From an uncultured Armatimonadota bacterium (GTDB lineage: Bacteria; Armatimonadota; Armatimonadia; Armatimonadales; Armatimonadaceae): 64,000 nt of DNA. Both the position numbers and the translations under genes were made by a program. Location of the stretch: NCBI GenBank assembly GCA_903910385.1, contig CAIVZM010000050.1, positions 22,890 to 86,889 on the forward strand, read 5' to 3'. Under the pieces are notes generated by a model. The model was not told the origin of the DNA. It was given only the letters and a program-made list of their open reading frames with translations, and ran no database searches. Of this stretch, positions 43,429 to 51,716 are shown one piece after another; position 1 is the first letter of the stretch; every line of letters begins with the position of its first letter.

Positions 43429-44283
43429 ATGAATCGCGTACAACGCGCTTTCACTCTTATTGAGTTACTCGTCGTTATTGCTATCATTGCGATACTTGCC
43501 GCTATCCTTTTTCCTGTCTTTGCACAGGCGCGGGAAAAAGCGCGACAGTCCACCTGTCTTTCCAATATGAAGCAGCTGGGATTGGGAATCATGATGTATG
43601 TTCAGGATTACGATGAACTCTTTCCTCGTTTCCGAACCACTGCTGCAGAACAGACTCCGCTCTCCCGGACAAACCGTATCTATGGTCCTTTGATGATGGC
43701 GCAACCCTACATCAAGAACATTGATCTTTACAAGTGTCCGGACATGCCGGAAGCTGGTAGCCCGTCCATCTGGTCTACCAAGTATATTTCCAACGTCTCG
43801 GTCTGGGCAGGGTATGCCTGGAACGTCGACTATCTCAACTTCAGTGCGGACTGCAGTGACTACAATCTGGCAACTAACCCAGGTTCCGGCCCGCCTACGG
43901 CTATGGCGCGCGTTGGTTCTCCTGCCGCGACGGTCATGGCGGCGGGCGTCGCTCTGGCGGAAGGGACGGGGTCGTTTATGGGGGCGAATGCGTTGTACCC
44001 CAAGAACGGCGGCTATTACTACCTGTTCGCCCCGGCGACTTTGACCACTCCGGAAGGTTGCGTCTGGTCTAACGGTGGATGGGGACAGGGTAGCCTGATG
44101 GGGGCGTATGGCGGTTTCGAGCAACCACGTCACGGTCAGGGCGGCAACATCGTCTTCGTCGATGGTCATGTCAAGTTCATGACGGCGGGACGCGTCGCGG
44201 CGGGTACGAACTGGGACGTTAACAAGAAGAATACTGAAATCGTGGTTACCGACCGTAACGAATACCTCTGGGATCTCGAATAG
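43429..44283 (+). CDS. DUF1559 prepilin-like protein 5
   Basis: This 284-residue protein has leader MNRVQRA, then [13 protein letters not shown], the helix and [18 protein letters not shown]. Ala replaces Gly before Phe, although the leader is otherwise almost identical to that of prepilin 4. The outer domain contains [17 protein letters not shown] and [13 protein letters not shown], and the signature H-x9-DGH in [22 protein letters not shown] is the ribosome site. The upstream 215 nt are AT-rich and contain CAATTTACA twice (near 43250 and 43308), with no TTAA repeat box. The lipoprotein gene follows after 14 nt. Confidence 0.93.
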   Translation: MNRVQRAFTLIELLVVIAIIAILAAILFPVFAQAREKARQSTCLSNMKQLGLGIMMYVQDYDELFPRFRTTAAEQTPLSRTNRIYGPLMMAQPYIKNIDLYKCPDMPEAGSPSIWSTKYISNVSVWAGYAWNVDYLNFSADCSDYNLATNPGSGPPTAMARVGSPAATVMAAGVALAEGTGSFMGANALYPKNGGYYYLFAPATLTTPEGCVWSNGGWGQGSLMGAYGGFEQPRHGQGGNIVFVDGHVKFMTAGRVAAGTNWDVNKKNTEIVVTDRNEYLWDLE

Positions 44284-44297
44284 GAGTTCTGCAGGTA

Positions 44298-44522
44298 ATG
44301 AAAACGATTCGTATGACAATGGTAGCGCTTTCCGCTCTTCTCCTGATCATTGCAACTATGGGATGTGGTAAAGAGGATGAGACGACGAAAGCCGCGCCAA
44401 CTCCGGCAGCGGATGCTCGACCTGACCCGACCCGTGCGGCGGGCGCGGTGAAAGGTCCTGCTGCTGGCGCTGCTGGCGCTCCCGGCGCTGCTGAACCGTC
44501 ATCAGAAGGTCAGATCAAGTAG
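44298..44522 (+). CDS. Small lipoprotein (prepilin partner 5)
   Basis: This 74-residue protein has signal MKTIRMTMVALSALLLIIA and the lipobox TMGC. The 51-residue mature part is charged first (GKEDETTKAAPTPAADARPD) and then Gly/Ala/Pro-rich (GPAAGAAGAPGAAEP). ARPDP is shared with the following membrane protein (44614), in the same way that YYTG is shared in cassette 3. Terminator directly downstream. Confidence 0.82.
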   Translation: MKTIRMTMVALSALLLIIATMGCGKEDETTKAAPTPAADARPDPTRAAGAVKGPAAGAAGAPGAAEPSSEGQIK

Positions 44523-44539
44523 TATACGGGCGCATCGAG

Positions 44540-44574
44540 ACCGAGCAGGGAAAAATCTTTCCTGCTCGGTTTTC
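44540..44574 (+). terminator. Intrinsic terminator after partner 5
   Basis: ACCGAGCAGG pairs with CCTGCTCGGT around an A-rich 11-nt loop, followed by TTTT. Confidence 0.92.
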
Positions 44575-44613
44575 GTATGCCTGTAGGACATATTTATTCT
44601 CAGGGCAAAGTTT

Positions 44614-44859
44614 ATGGCGGCATCGAAAGAACGTAAAAAAAATTGGTACTGGATTCTGGCAGGAATTGTTGTCGCCATTCTTCTAATTGCGGCGCGTCAG
44701 TTTCCGGGGACGCAAGACCCTTATCTGGAATATGCTCCTCCGCCAGGACCGAACGCACGACCTGACCCACCGAACCCGGATAAGGTGAAACGGCTACCCG
44801 GCGCAGCTGCGCCTGAAGCCCCCGGCCCTACCACGGTTGAAGCGACACAGGTAAAGTAG
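44614..44859 (+). CDS. Small single-span membrane protein with ARPDP motif
   Basis: This 81-residue protein has basic MAASKERKK, then a membrane helix (about residues 11-28, WYWILAGIVVAILLIAA). The outer 50 residues are Pro-rich: EYAPPPGPNARPDPPNPDK and LPGAAAPEAPGP. ARPDP is shared with the preceding lipoprotein and the Pro/Gly/Ala blocks resemble the micro-ORF at 43018. No clear Shine-Dalgarno site. It corresponds in position and topology to the 41340 protein. Confidence 0.72.
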   Translation: MAASKERKKNWYWILAGIVVAILLIAARQFPGTQDPYLEYAPPPGPNARPDPPNPDKVKRLPGAAAPEAPGPTTVEATQVK

Positions 44860-44955
44860 CGTCACTGGCGTCAGCAAGGAAGGCGATGCCTGCATCCCTG
44901 ACTCGGTCACGAGGTTGCCGCTCCTTTAACGCCATCAGGTTAATCTGTCAGACAA

Positions 44956-44998
44956 AAACCAGAGAGGGCAACGCAAAGCGCTGTCCTCTCTGGTTTTA
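44956..44998 (+). terminator. Intrinsic terminator ending the prepilin island
   Basis: AAAACCAGAGAGG pairs with CCTCTCTGGTTTT, a 13-bp stem with an inner GCG hairpin, followed on the plus strand by TTTT included in the stem. Confidence 0.9.
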
Positions 44999-45056
44999 CA
45001 TTCTGTAATTTCTCTATAATGGATAACGTGGCGCGTCTGTAGAGCGCCCATCAGGC

Positions 45057-45521
45057 TCAGGGACGTGGAGCGCCCATCAGGCCGCCGCCAGCGCCGCCGC
45101 CGGCTTGCTGTCGCTGTTGTTGCACCTGCGCTTCGATTTCCTTGATCTTCTTCTGCTGAACGGGGGTCAGGATCGCCTGCATTTCCTTCTGCGCTTTTTC
45201 GGCTAACGGTCGCATTTCGACCTGTGCCTTCTGTTGAAGAGCCTGCATCTGGGTCTGTATTTCGGCAAACTGTTGCTGAAGCTTCTGAACCTGCGGTTGA
45301 TACTTTTTCTGGATCGCCAGCATCTGGGGATCATACTTCTTTTTCAGGTCGTCCATCTTCTTCTTTTGATCAGCGGTAATGCCGATTTGCTTCTCGAACT
45401 CCGCCTGAGTCTTCGGCAGTCCGGTCGCCTGCGCCAGAGCGGGCGTCGCCGTCGCCATAAAGGCCGCGCCGAGGGCGCACCCCGCCAATAAAACGCGGCG
45501 GATATTCGCCATAAACATCAT
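45057..45521 (-). CDS. Periplasmic coiled-coil protein (Spy/LTxxQ-like)
   Basis: This 154-residue protein has a signal peptide (MMFMANIRRVLLAGCALGAA, cleavage after ALAQ) followed by a Gln/Lys-rich helical region with ITADQKKKMDDLKKKY and MQAILTPVQQKKIKEIEAQV, similar to the LTxxQ motifs of Spy/CpxP-type periplasmic proteins. It ends in a Gly-rich tail. Members are ATP-independent chaperones or stress sensors; the match is by pattern only. ATG 45521 was chosen because AAGGAG stands 5 nt before it and a signal peptide follows; the longer frame up to 45641 is unlike a protein. Confidence 0.82.
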   Translation of the reverse strand: MMFMANIRRVLLAGCALGAAFMATATPALAQATGLPKTQAEFEKQIGITADQKKKMDDLKKKYDPQMLAIQKKYQPQVQKLQQQFAEIQTQMQALQQKAQVEMRPLAEKAQKEMQAILTPVQQKKIKEIEAQVQQQRQQAGGGAGGGLMGAPRP

Positions 45522-45839
45522 CAAAACTCCTTGAGCGGCGTACGGAAAAGACGTTATCCGAAGGACAAGGCGGAACCGCGTGCCGCTTTCAACGGGTAAA
45601 GGAAATAGTGCGCGGCGTACCCGAAAGCGCCGACAACTCATTGTATCGTTTTTTCATGCCTTCGCGTTCCGAAAAGGTGATTTGGTATGTGTGATGAGAG
45701 ACGCGAGACGTTCGTCATGAGACAAATTCGGGTAAAAAAGGAAAAATAAGCGAAATATGGTAGGGAATCGGGTGGAGTACAGGGGGAAATGCCCCGGCGA
45801 CGCCTCATTCTTGCCGGATTCACCTGTTTGACAATAAAT

Positions 45840-47069
45840 ATGATTGATAAGGTAGAATTGCCGCCCGAGGCGGAATTAAGTTTCACACGCGGAATGCTTC
45901 ACCTGCGCCGGGGCGAGGCGATCATGCCGTATGCCATGTCGATACGCGAGGAGAAAACGCCGCCGGGAACGGATGTTATCCTTGCTCTGTTGGGGTTAGC
46001 CAGTGTCGTGGCATCGCGAGCGCTGGGGCAGACCGAGTGGATCACTGCCTACCGCGATGAACTGCGGCAAGCCCTTGTACAGTTTGACCGAGCCGTGGAA
46101 CTCGCCCCCGAGTACAGTGAGGCGCATTACCGTCGTGCACAGACGCTACGGCATCTGGGAGAAACGGGGCTGGCGTGTGACGCAGTCCGCCGCGCCGTCG
46201 CCCTCAACAGCGACAACCGCGATTTTGTCGCCCTCGCCCGCAGTCTGGAAGGAGGCGTCAACGTTATCGCCGCCCGACCACAGGCGAGCGTTGCAGCGAC
46301 GCCAAAAGAGGATGGCGGATTAACCTGGGAAGATGTGATTTTACCGACGCGCACCAAGCGTGAGTTACGTCAGGTGCAGTTAGTGCTGGAAAACCCGTCT
46401 CAAGCGCGCGCTCTGGGGGTGGAACCGCCATCGGGGCTTTTACTTTATGGGCCGCCCGGAACCGGTAAGACGACAATCGCCCGTGTGCTGGCGGCGCAAT
46501 CGAAAGCGCGTTTCTTTACGACGAACCCCGCCGAAATCAATCAGATGTGGATGGGAGAAAGCGAAAAAAGCGTCGCTCGCGTTTTTGCGGAAGCTCGCGC
46601 CGCCGCGCCCTCTATTCTTTTTATCGATGAGATCGATGCGCTGATTCCGACCCGTGTCGGCGGTATGAATCTGTATTCGGATAAAGTCGTCAATCAGTTC
46701 TTGATGGAAATGGATGGACTGACCCCGAATGCCGGAGTGTTTATCGTCGGCGCGACCAATCGTCCGGATATGCTGGATGCCGCATTGTTACGAGGCGGGC
46801 GGCTTTCGCGCCAGATAGAGATTCCTCTGCCGGACAACGACGCCCGTTCCGCGCTATTACAACTTTATGCGCGTTCGGCGCAACTGGCGCCCGGTGTCGA
46901 TCTGGCGCGTATCGCTCGTGAAACGGAAGGTTACAGCGGCGGTGACCTGAAAGCGCTGATCAATGAAGCGGGTTTGCAGGCGTTGATTCGTCTCGCCGAC
47001 GAAGGCGGCCCGCAGGCGTTAACGCCGTATGACTTTGCGCTGGCGCTGGAAAATCTGGCGCGTGAATAG
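45840..47069 (+). CDS. AAA+ ATPase with N-terminal TPR-like domain
   Basis: The protein has 409 residues. Residues 1-130 contain TPR-like helices (RQALVQFDRAVELAPEYSEA, HYRRAQTLRHLGETGLACDA). Residues 160-409 form a classical AAA domain: Walker A LLLYGPPGTGKTTIARVLA, Walker B SILFIDEIDALIPTR, sensor VFIVGATNRPDMLDAALL and arginine-finger region GGRLSRQIEIPLPD, then a helical lid. This is the FtsH/Cdc48/katanin group without protease or membrane segment, so it probably unfolds or remodels proteins recruited by the TPR part. ATG 45840 is preferred, ATG 45789 possible. No partner gene is obvious; it precedes cdaA on the same strand, 250 nt away. Confidence 0.88.
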   Translation: MIDKVELPPEAELSFTRGMLHLRRGEAIMPYAMSIREEKTPPGTDVILALLGLASVVASRALGQTEWITAYRDELRQALVQFDRAVELAPEYSEAHYRRAQTLRHLGETGLACDAVRRAVALNSDNRDFVALARSLEGGVNVIAARPQASVAATPKEDGGLTWEDVILPTRTKRELRQVQLVLENPSQARALGVEPPSGLLLYGPPGTGKTTIARVLAAQSKARFFTTNPAEINQMWMGESEKSVARVFAEARAAAPSILFIDEIDALIPTRVGGMNLYSDKVVNQFLMEMDGLTPNAGVFIVGATNRPDMLDAALLRGGRLSRQIEIPLPDNDARSALLQLYARSAQLAPGVDLARIARETEGYSGGDLKALINEAGLQALIRLADEGGPQALTPYDFALALENLARE

Positions 47070-47273
47070 CCGGTTACGAAGCGGGGAACCCGCCGCGCTA
47101 ACGTTCGTGAAAAAATGTGCAGAATCGTGCAACACTATTTCTGCACAAATAACGCAACCTTTTGGTTCTTTTACACTTCTAATGCCTGTCCCGCCGAACG
47201 GAGAATGCGAAGTGTGACACTTCATAGTCAATGCTTGATGGTTAAGATCAATGCCTGACGTCTGTTTCTGTGT

Positions 47274-47279
47274 TATACT
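47274..47279 (+). promoter_or_regulatory. Extended -10 promoter of the cdaA operon
   Basis: TGTTATACT contains a TGn-TATACT extended -10. The transcript would start near 47286, just upstream of GGAGG at 47288-47293. Confidence 0.5.
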
Positions 47280-47320
47280 TTTCGACGGAGGCGCTGACAC
47301 GTTTCCCAGAAATTACCGCT

Positions 47321-48262
47321 GTGTTTTTCCGCATTTTTGAACCTCTTAGATTGATGGACGGATGGCAAATCGCAAAAGCCTTTCTGGACATTGCGGTTGT
47401 CTCCTATGTCATCTATCGTCTGATTTTGCTGGCGAAGGGGCGGCGGGCATGGTGGATTCTTATCGGTCTGGGTGTATTCTTCGTTCTCCAACTGATTTCG
47501 GAGGCGGCGGGGCTGCTCGCATTGAACTGGATCCTCAAGCAGGTGACCCCCGTTGCGCCGATAGCGATAATCGTGCTGTTTTATCCGGAACTGCGTGAAT
47601 TGCTGGAGAAGGTAGGACGAGCGGAATTCTGGGGCGCCGCCCTTCATGTCACGCATCACGAAGATATTGTCCAGGTGATTGAGGAAGTGGTTCGAACGGC
47701 GGGAATGCTTTCGCCGCTGAAGACCGGGGCGTTGATGGTGATGGAGCGCGAGACCGGTCTAGATGATGTCGTCTCGACAGGAACTGCTCTGGATGCCGAA
47801 GTGACCAGCGAATTGCTCGGGACGATCTTCTACAATGGCACGCCGCTCCATGATGGCGCCGTCATTATCCGGCAGGGGCGTATCGCGGCGGGTGGTTGCA
47901 CGTTGCCGCTGTCGGACTCCCCCAATATCGCCGCGAATGTCCACATGCGACACCGGGCGGCGATTGGCGTCTCCGAAAATGCGGATGCTGTCGTCGTTGT
48001 TGTTTCTGAAGAAACCGGGACGATTTCGCTGGCAGTGGATGGGAAATTACAACGGGGTCTGAAGCCCGATGCGCTACGTCAGAAGTTGCTCGAAGCGTTT
48101 GGGCGGGCGCCCAAACCGAAAAAAGTGTCCCGCTTGAGTCTGGGAAGACGAGATAAAAGCAAAGAAAAGATTTCTGGGAAAGTAGAAGCGCCGCGTGCGG
48201 AATTGGCGGCGAAGCCGGTCAGCGCTTCGGGAGGAGGGGCGGATGACAGCATTGCGGCGTGA
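47321..48262 (+). CDS. cdaA: Diadenylate cyclase CdaA
   Basis: The enzyme makes cyclic di-AMP from two ATP at the inner membrane. Three N-terminal membrane helices (LDIAVVSYVIYRLIL, WWILIGLGVFFVLQL, VAPIAIIVLFYP) precede the DisA_N domain with the catalytic DGA in NGTPLHDGAVIIRQGRI and the RHR motif in NVHMRHRAAIGVSE. The C-terminus adds a Lys/Arg-rich tail not typical of the family. The start is uncertain: GTG 47321 gives the usual short segment before the first helix, ATG 47354 is another choice, and neither has a good ribosome site. It overlaps cdaR by 20 nt. Confidence 0.94.
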   Translation: MFFRIFEPLRLMDGWQIAKAFLDIAVVSYVIYRLILLAKGRRAWWILIGLGVFFVLQLISEAAGLLALNWILKQVTPVAPIAIIVLFYPELRELLEKVGRAEFWGAALHVTHHEDIVQVIEEVVRTAGMLSPLKTGALMVMERETGLDDVVSTGTALDAEVTSELLGTIFYNGTPLHDGAVIIRQGRIAAGGCTLPLSDSPNIAANVHMRHRAAIGVSENADAVVVVVSEETGTISLAVDGKLQRGLKPDALRQKLLEAFGRAPKPKKVSRLSLGRRDKSKEKISGKVEAPRAELAAKPVSASGGGADDSIAA

Positions 48263-49244
48263 TCTTGGCTATAAACTGCTGTCACTTCTTCTGGCGGTGA
48301 TCCTCTACGGCGTGGCGTTTTTACAGAACAATCCCCGTATGTCTCAGGAAATTCTCATTCAGCCCGAGATCGAAAAGTTACCGGAGAATATGGCGATCAA
48401 GAAGAAGCCGGAAGCTCTTTCCGTAACGGTCACCGGTAATATACAGGCGATTCAGGCGTTTCGACAGCAAGCGATCAAGGCAAGTCTGGATTTGTCCCAC
48501 GGTGAGGAAGGGGTCAATCGGATTTCCGTTCGTTACCAGAACGATCCCAGCTTGATCGAAGTGAACGGCCCAGGGGTCACTGAGGTAGCGCTGGAGAAAA
48601 AGACCTGGCGTTCCTTTACGATCCAACCGCAATACAATGATTCCCCGCCGCTGGGATATGCCTTCAAAGAAGCGGTAGTCCGACCACGACAGGCGCGTGT
48701 CAGGGGGATGGAGTCGGAAATCAAGAAGGTGGATTCTGTGGTCGCCATGATCGAGAACAACGGTCCTTTCGCCGGGCTGGTGGAACTCGTGGCGTTCAAT
48801 CGAAATCGGGAAGCCGTCGACACAGTGGAAATCGAGCCCGCTCAGGTAATGGTGACGCTGGAAGTGAAAACCGCTCCCGTCTCTAAAATGCTGGTGCTCT
48901 CCCCGGTATGGATTGGAAGACCGGCGGCGGGCTACGCGATCACCAATTATTCTTTTGAGCCGCTGTCAGTGACTGTCGCCGGGCCTGCCGTGGAACTGAT
49001 CAATACATCGCGATTGTCAGTATCCGTCAATATCAGCAGTTTGCAAACGAGCGTCACGCGCACGATGACCCTGGCGGTCCCGCCGGGAATGCGCGTCATA
49101 GACCCGCCGGATGGCAAAGCGCAATTGCGATTAGATATAGCGCCTATCTCGGCGCCTTCTGGTTCCGCAACGGCATCGCCGACGCCACCGACCGTGGCAT
49201 CGCCTTCGCCTCCAGTAAATCCCCCTCTCAAGGAGAACCCGTGA
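48243..49244 (+). CDS. cdaR: CdaR-like YbbR-domain regulator of diadenylate cyclase
   Basis: This 333-residue protein has one N-terminal membrane helix (about residues 9-27, GYKLLSLLLAVILYGVAFL) and extracytoplasmic YbbR repeats, for example IQPEIEKLPENMAIKKKPE, ALSVTVTGNIQAIQAF and VKTAPVSKMLVLSPVWIG. CdaR binds and modulates CdaA in Firmicutes. The last 35 residues are Pro/Ser-rich. ATG 48243 follows GGAGGAGGGG and overlaps cdaA by 20 nt; the end overlaps glmM by 4 nt (GTGA). The cdaA-cdaR-glmM order is the conserved one. Confidence 0.92.
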   Translation: MTALRRDLGYKLLSLLLAVILYGVAFLQNNPRMSQEILIQPEIEKLPENMAIKKKPEALSVTVTGNIQAIQAFRQQAIKASLDLSHGEEGVNRISVRYQNDPSLIEVNGPGVTEVALEKKTWRSFTIQPQYNDSPPLGYAFKEAVVRPRQARVRGMESEIKKVDSVVAMIENNGPFAGLVELVAFNRNREAVDTVEIEPAQVMVTLEVKTAPVSKMLVLSPVWIGRPAAGYAITNYSFEPLSVTVAGPAVELINTSRLSVSVNISSLQTSVTRTMTLAVPPGMRVIDPPDGKAQLRLDIAPISAPSGSATASPTPPTVASPSPPVNPPLKENP

Positions 49245-50605
49245 GTCGTTTACAGCAACAAGCCCCGGTTCGTCATTTATTTGGTACGGATGGCGTTCGC
49301 GGCGTTGCCAATACGGAACTTTCCCCTCAACGCGCCATGGCGCTGGGCGCCGCCGCCGCTTTCGTCCTGTTACAGGAGGGAGGCGGCAGGGAAATTGTCC
49401 TGGGACGTGACCCCCGATTGTCCGGTGACCTTCTGGCGGCGGCGCTGATTGCTGGTATCTGCTCTCAGGGGGTCAATGTGCTCAATATCGGCGTCATTCC
49501 CACGCCCGGAGTCGCATCGGTGACGCGGATGCGCTCTGCGGCGGCGGGCGCCGTCATTTCGGCATCCCATAACCCGATGTACGATAACGGGATCAAGTTT
49601 TTCGGTCCGGACGGGTGCAAGCTATCCGACAAGATCGAAGCGGAAATCGAGCGTGCGATGGGGGATTGGGAGGAGCGTCCCCGACCGTCCGGCGCGGATG
49701 TCGGACGTGTGGTGAATGACCCGGATGCTTCCGAAGGATATGTCCGCTACTTAAAAGAATCCAGCGGCGATTTATCCGGTCTCCGACTGGTAGTCGATGG
49801 TGCGAACGGCGCCGCCTTCTCTCTGGCTCCCCGTATTTTCTCAGAACTGGGCGCAACGGTGACGGCGCGTTCCGTTTCCCCGGATGGCGTCAATATCAAC
49901 GATAACTGTGGTTCCATGCATCCGGAAGCGATGGCGGCTCTGGTGGCGGAAATGGGAGCGGACGCCGGAATGGCATTCGATGGCGATGCAGACCGGGTAA
50001 TTCTCGCCGATGATAAAGGACGCATTTTCGATGGCGACCGGATACTCTGCGCTCTGGGAATCTGGCTCAAGGAAACGGGACGTCTGCGGAATGATGTCGT
50101 GGTTGGCACGACGATGAGCAATCTCGGTCTGGAACATGCCTTCGCGGCGAAAGGCATCCGTCTGATTCGGGCGGATGTCGGCGACCGCTATGTCTCGGAG
50201 CAGATGAAGATGCATGGCGCGATTCTGGGCGGCGAGAAATCCGGGCATATTCTCCTGACCGATCTTTCCACTACCGGAGATGGAATTCTGACCGCTCTGC
50301 AAATCCTGCGCTTGCTTCAGGAATCTGGTCGACGCCTTTCTGAATGGGCGGATGAAATGAGTGAGTATCCGCAGAAACTGGTCTCGATAAAAGTGCGGGA
50401 AAAAATCGGCTGGCAAAGTATCCCGGCTATTGTAGCGGCGATTGCCGAAGCGGAAGCGCGACTGGAAGGCAAGGGACGCCTGAATGTACGACCTTCCGGC
50501 ACGGAAAAGAAAATCCGAGTGATGGCGGAAGGGCCGGATTCCGCTGAAGTCGAAGAGGTGGTGGCGCTGGTCGCAGGAGCGGTTGAGATGACGCTGGGAG
50601 CCTGA
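49241..50605 (+). CDS. glmM: Phosphoglucosamine mutase
   Basis: This 454-residue alpha-D-phosphohexomutase converts glucosamine-6-phosphate to glucosamine-1-phosphate for UDP-GlcNAc and peptidoglycan. N-terminus LFGTDGVRGVANTELSPQ; phosphoserine loop GAVISASHNPMYDNGIKFF with the catalytic Ser109; metal-binding loop MAFDGDADRVILAD; sugar-binding GGEKSGHILL; phosphate-binding RPSGTEKKIRVMAEG. The GTG start overlaps the cdaR stop and follows AAGGAG. GlmM is known to bind and inhibit CdaA, so the operon links cell-wall precursor supply to c-di-AMP. Confidence 0.97.
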   Translation: MSRLQQQAPVRHLFGTDGVRGVANTELSPQRAMALGAAAAFVLLQEGGGREIVLGRDPRLSGDLLAAALIAGICSQGVNVLNIGVIPTPGVASVTRMRSAAAGAVISASHNPMYDNGIKFFGPDGCKLSDKIEAEIERAMGDWEERPRPSGADVGRVVNDPDASEGYVRYLKESSGDLSGLRLVVDGANGAAFSLAPRIFSELGATVTARSVSPDGVNINDNCGSMHPEAMAALVAEMGADAGMAFDGDADRVILADDKGRIFDGDRILCALGIWLKETGRLRNDVVVGTTMSNLGLEHAFAAKGIRLIRADVGDRYVSEQMKMHGAILGGEKSGHILLTDLSTTGDGILTALQILRLLQESGRRLSEWADEMSEYPQKLVSIKVREKIGWQSIPAIVAAIAEAEARLEGKGRLNVRPSGTEKKIRVMAEGPDSAEVEEVVALVAGAVEMTLGA

Positions 50606-50609
50606 GAAG

Positions 50610-50750
50610 ATGCACAGCGCAGAAGGAAAAACGCCGCTGACGGCGGTTTATCAGGGCTGGGACGGCTATCAACTCAGTCTGGTACGTGCAATCACCCCCC
50701 GGATATCGGAAGAACTGGCGTTTCGACTCGCTCCAGATTTACCGGATTAG
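50610..50750 (+). pseudogene. DinB-family N-terminal remnant
   Basis: A 46-codon frame starts 4 nt after glmM and reads TPLTAVYQGWDGYQLSLVRA, then ITPRISEELAFRLAP. This matches the first helix of DinB/YfiT-like four-helix metal-dependent proteins, where W-x-x-Y or H-x-x-L-x-x-A-(I/L)-x-P-L/I is followed by LAFRPAP. The usual continuation with the metal-binding His residues is missing; the frame stops at TAG 50748 and no matching sequence follows. It therefore looks like a truncated gene of normally about 160 residues. Confidence 0.6.
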
Positions 50751-50828
50751 AACGCCCGCCCGACCCGGAATGAGGCAGGTATAGCGAAAAAACGTGAAGA
50801 TACAGCAAAAAGACGGTAAGAAGAAAAC

Positions 50829-51656
50829 ATGTTATTAGCGGTAAATATCGGCAACACGAGTACGACCTTCGGCGTTTTTGCCGGGGAACGATTGGCGACA
50901 CGTTTTCGGCTACGCTCGGAACAGCGTCGTTCAGAAGGAGAGTGGGCGGCGCTATTTCTCAGTTTGCTCTGGGAGCAGGGAATCGCCTCTCGCGATATAT
51001 CCGGCATTATCCTCAGTTCTGTCGTGCCGCCCATTACCTCGCTAGTCTCCGAGATGCTGGAACGCCATCTGGAAAAAGACCCGATTATTATTTCGCCACA
51101 TTCCGATCTGGGATTGACGCTGAAATATAATCCGACCGACACTCTGGGGAGTGACCGTCTGGTGAACGCCTTCGCAGTTCGTGAACTATACCTCCGTAGC
51201 GGAAACTACGATCACGCTATCGTCGTGGATGGGGGAACTGCGACTACGATGGAGGCGGTCTCTACGGATGGAACGCACCATGGCGGCGTCATTTTGCCGG
51301 GGATCGGGCTTTCCTGCGACGCCCTTTTTGAACGCGCTTCCCAACTGGCGAGCGTCGAACTACGGATGCCTGAAAAAGTTATCGGGACAAACACGGGCGA
51401 ATGTTTACGCTCTGGAATTCTGAATGGTTTCGCGGCGCAAATAGGCGGACTTATCGTGCGTATTCGGGAAGAGCTCTCAGCTTCAGACCCAGATCGTGTC
51501 ATTATCGTCGGAACCGGGGGAGCCTTGCCGCGTATCTCTGAATATCTGACCCCACGATTGAATGAATTCAATAAGAATCTGGGGTTGGAAGGACTGCGCC
51601 TCGCCTACAAGCGCCTCAATCCAACTTTGGTCGAAACGGATGAGGCGGTCGTCTAA
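50829..51656 (+). CDS. coaX: Type III pantothenate kinase
   Basis: This 275-residue ASKHA-fold kinase phosphorylates pantothenate in the first step of coenzyme A synthesis. P-loop-like MLLAVNIGNTSTTFGVF is diagnostic, followed by the adenosine-binding region ISGIILSSVVPPIT, the substrate motif NPTDTLGSDRLVNAFA, AIVVDGGTATTMEAVS and GGVILPGIGLSCDALFERAS. Length is typical. A purine-rich stretch (GGTAAGAAG) precedes the ATG. In many bacteria coaX lies beside birA or tilS; here it is alone after glmM and the DinB remnant. Confidence 0.96.
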   Translation: MLLAVNIGNTSTTFGVFAGERLATRFRLRSEQRRSEGEWAALFLSLLWEQGIASRDISGIILSSVVPPITSLVSEMLERHLEKDPIIISPHSDLGLTLKYNPTDTLGSDRLVNAFAVRELYLRSGNYDHAIVVDGGTATTMEAVSTDGTHHGGVILPGIGLSCDALFERASQLASVELRMPEKVIGTNTGECLRSGILNGFAAQIGGLIVRIREELSASDPDRVIIVGTGGALPRISEYLTPRLNEFNKNLGLEGLRLAYKRLNPTLVETDEAVV

Positions 51657-51716
51657 AACGGGATAGCCCGGGCGCGGGCAAGTTTGATCCCGACGGTTGG
51701 TAACGCTTTTCGCACG

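Noticed and set aside
43465..44319. Minus-strand 284-codon frame opposite prepilin 5
   Set aside because: Antisense shadow; the plus-strand frame has signal sequence, H-x9-DGH and ribosome site.
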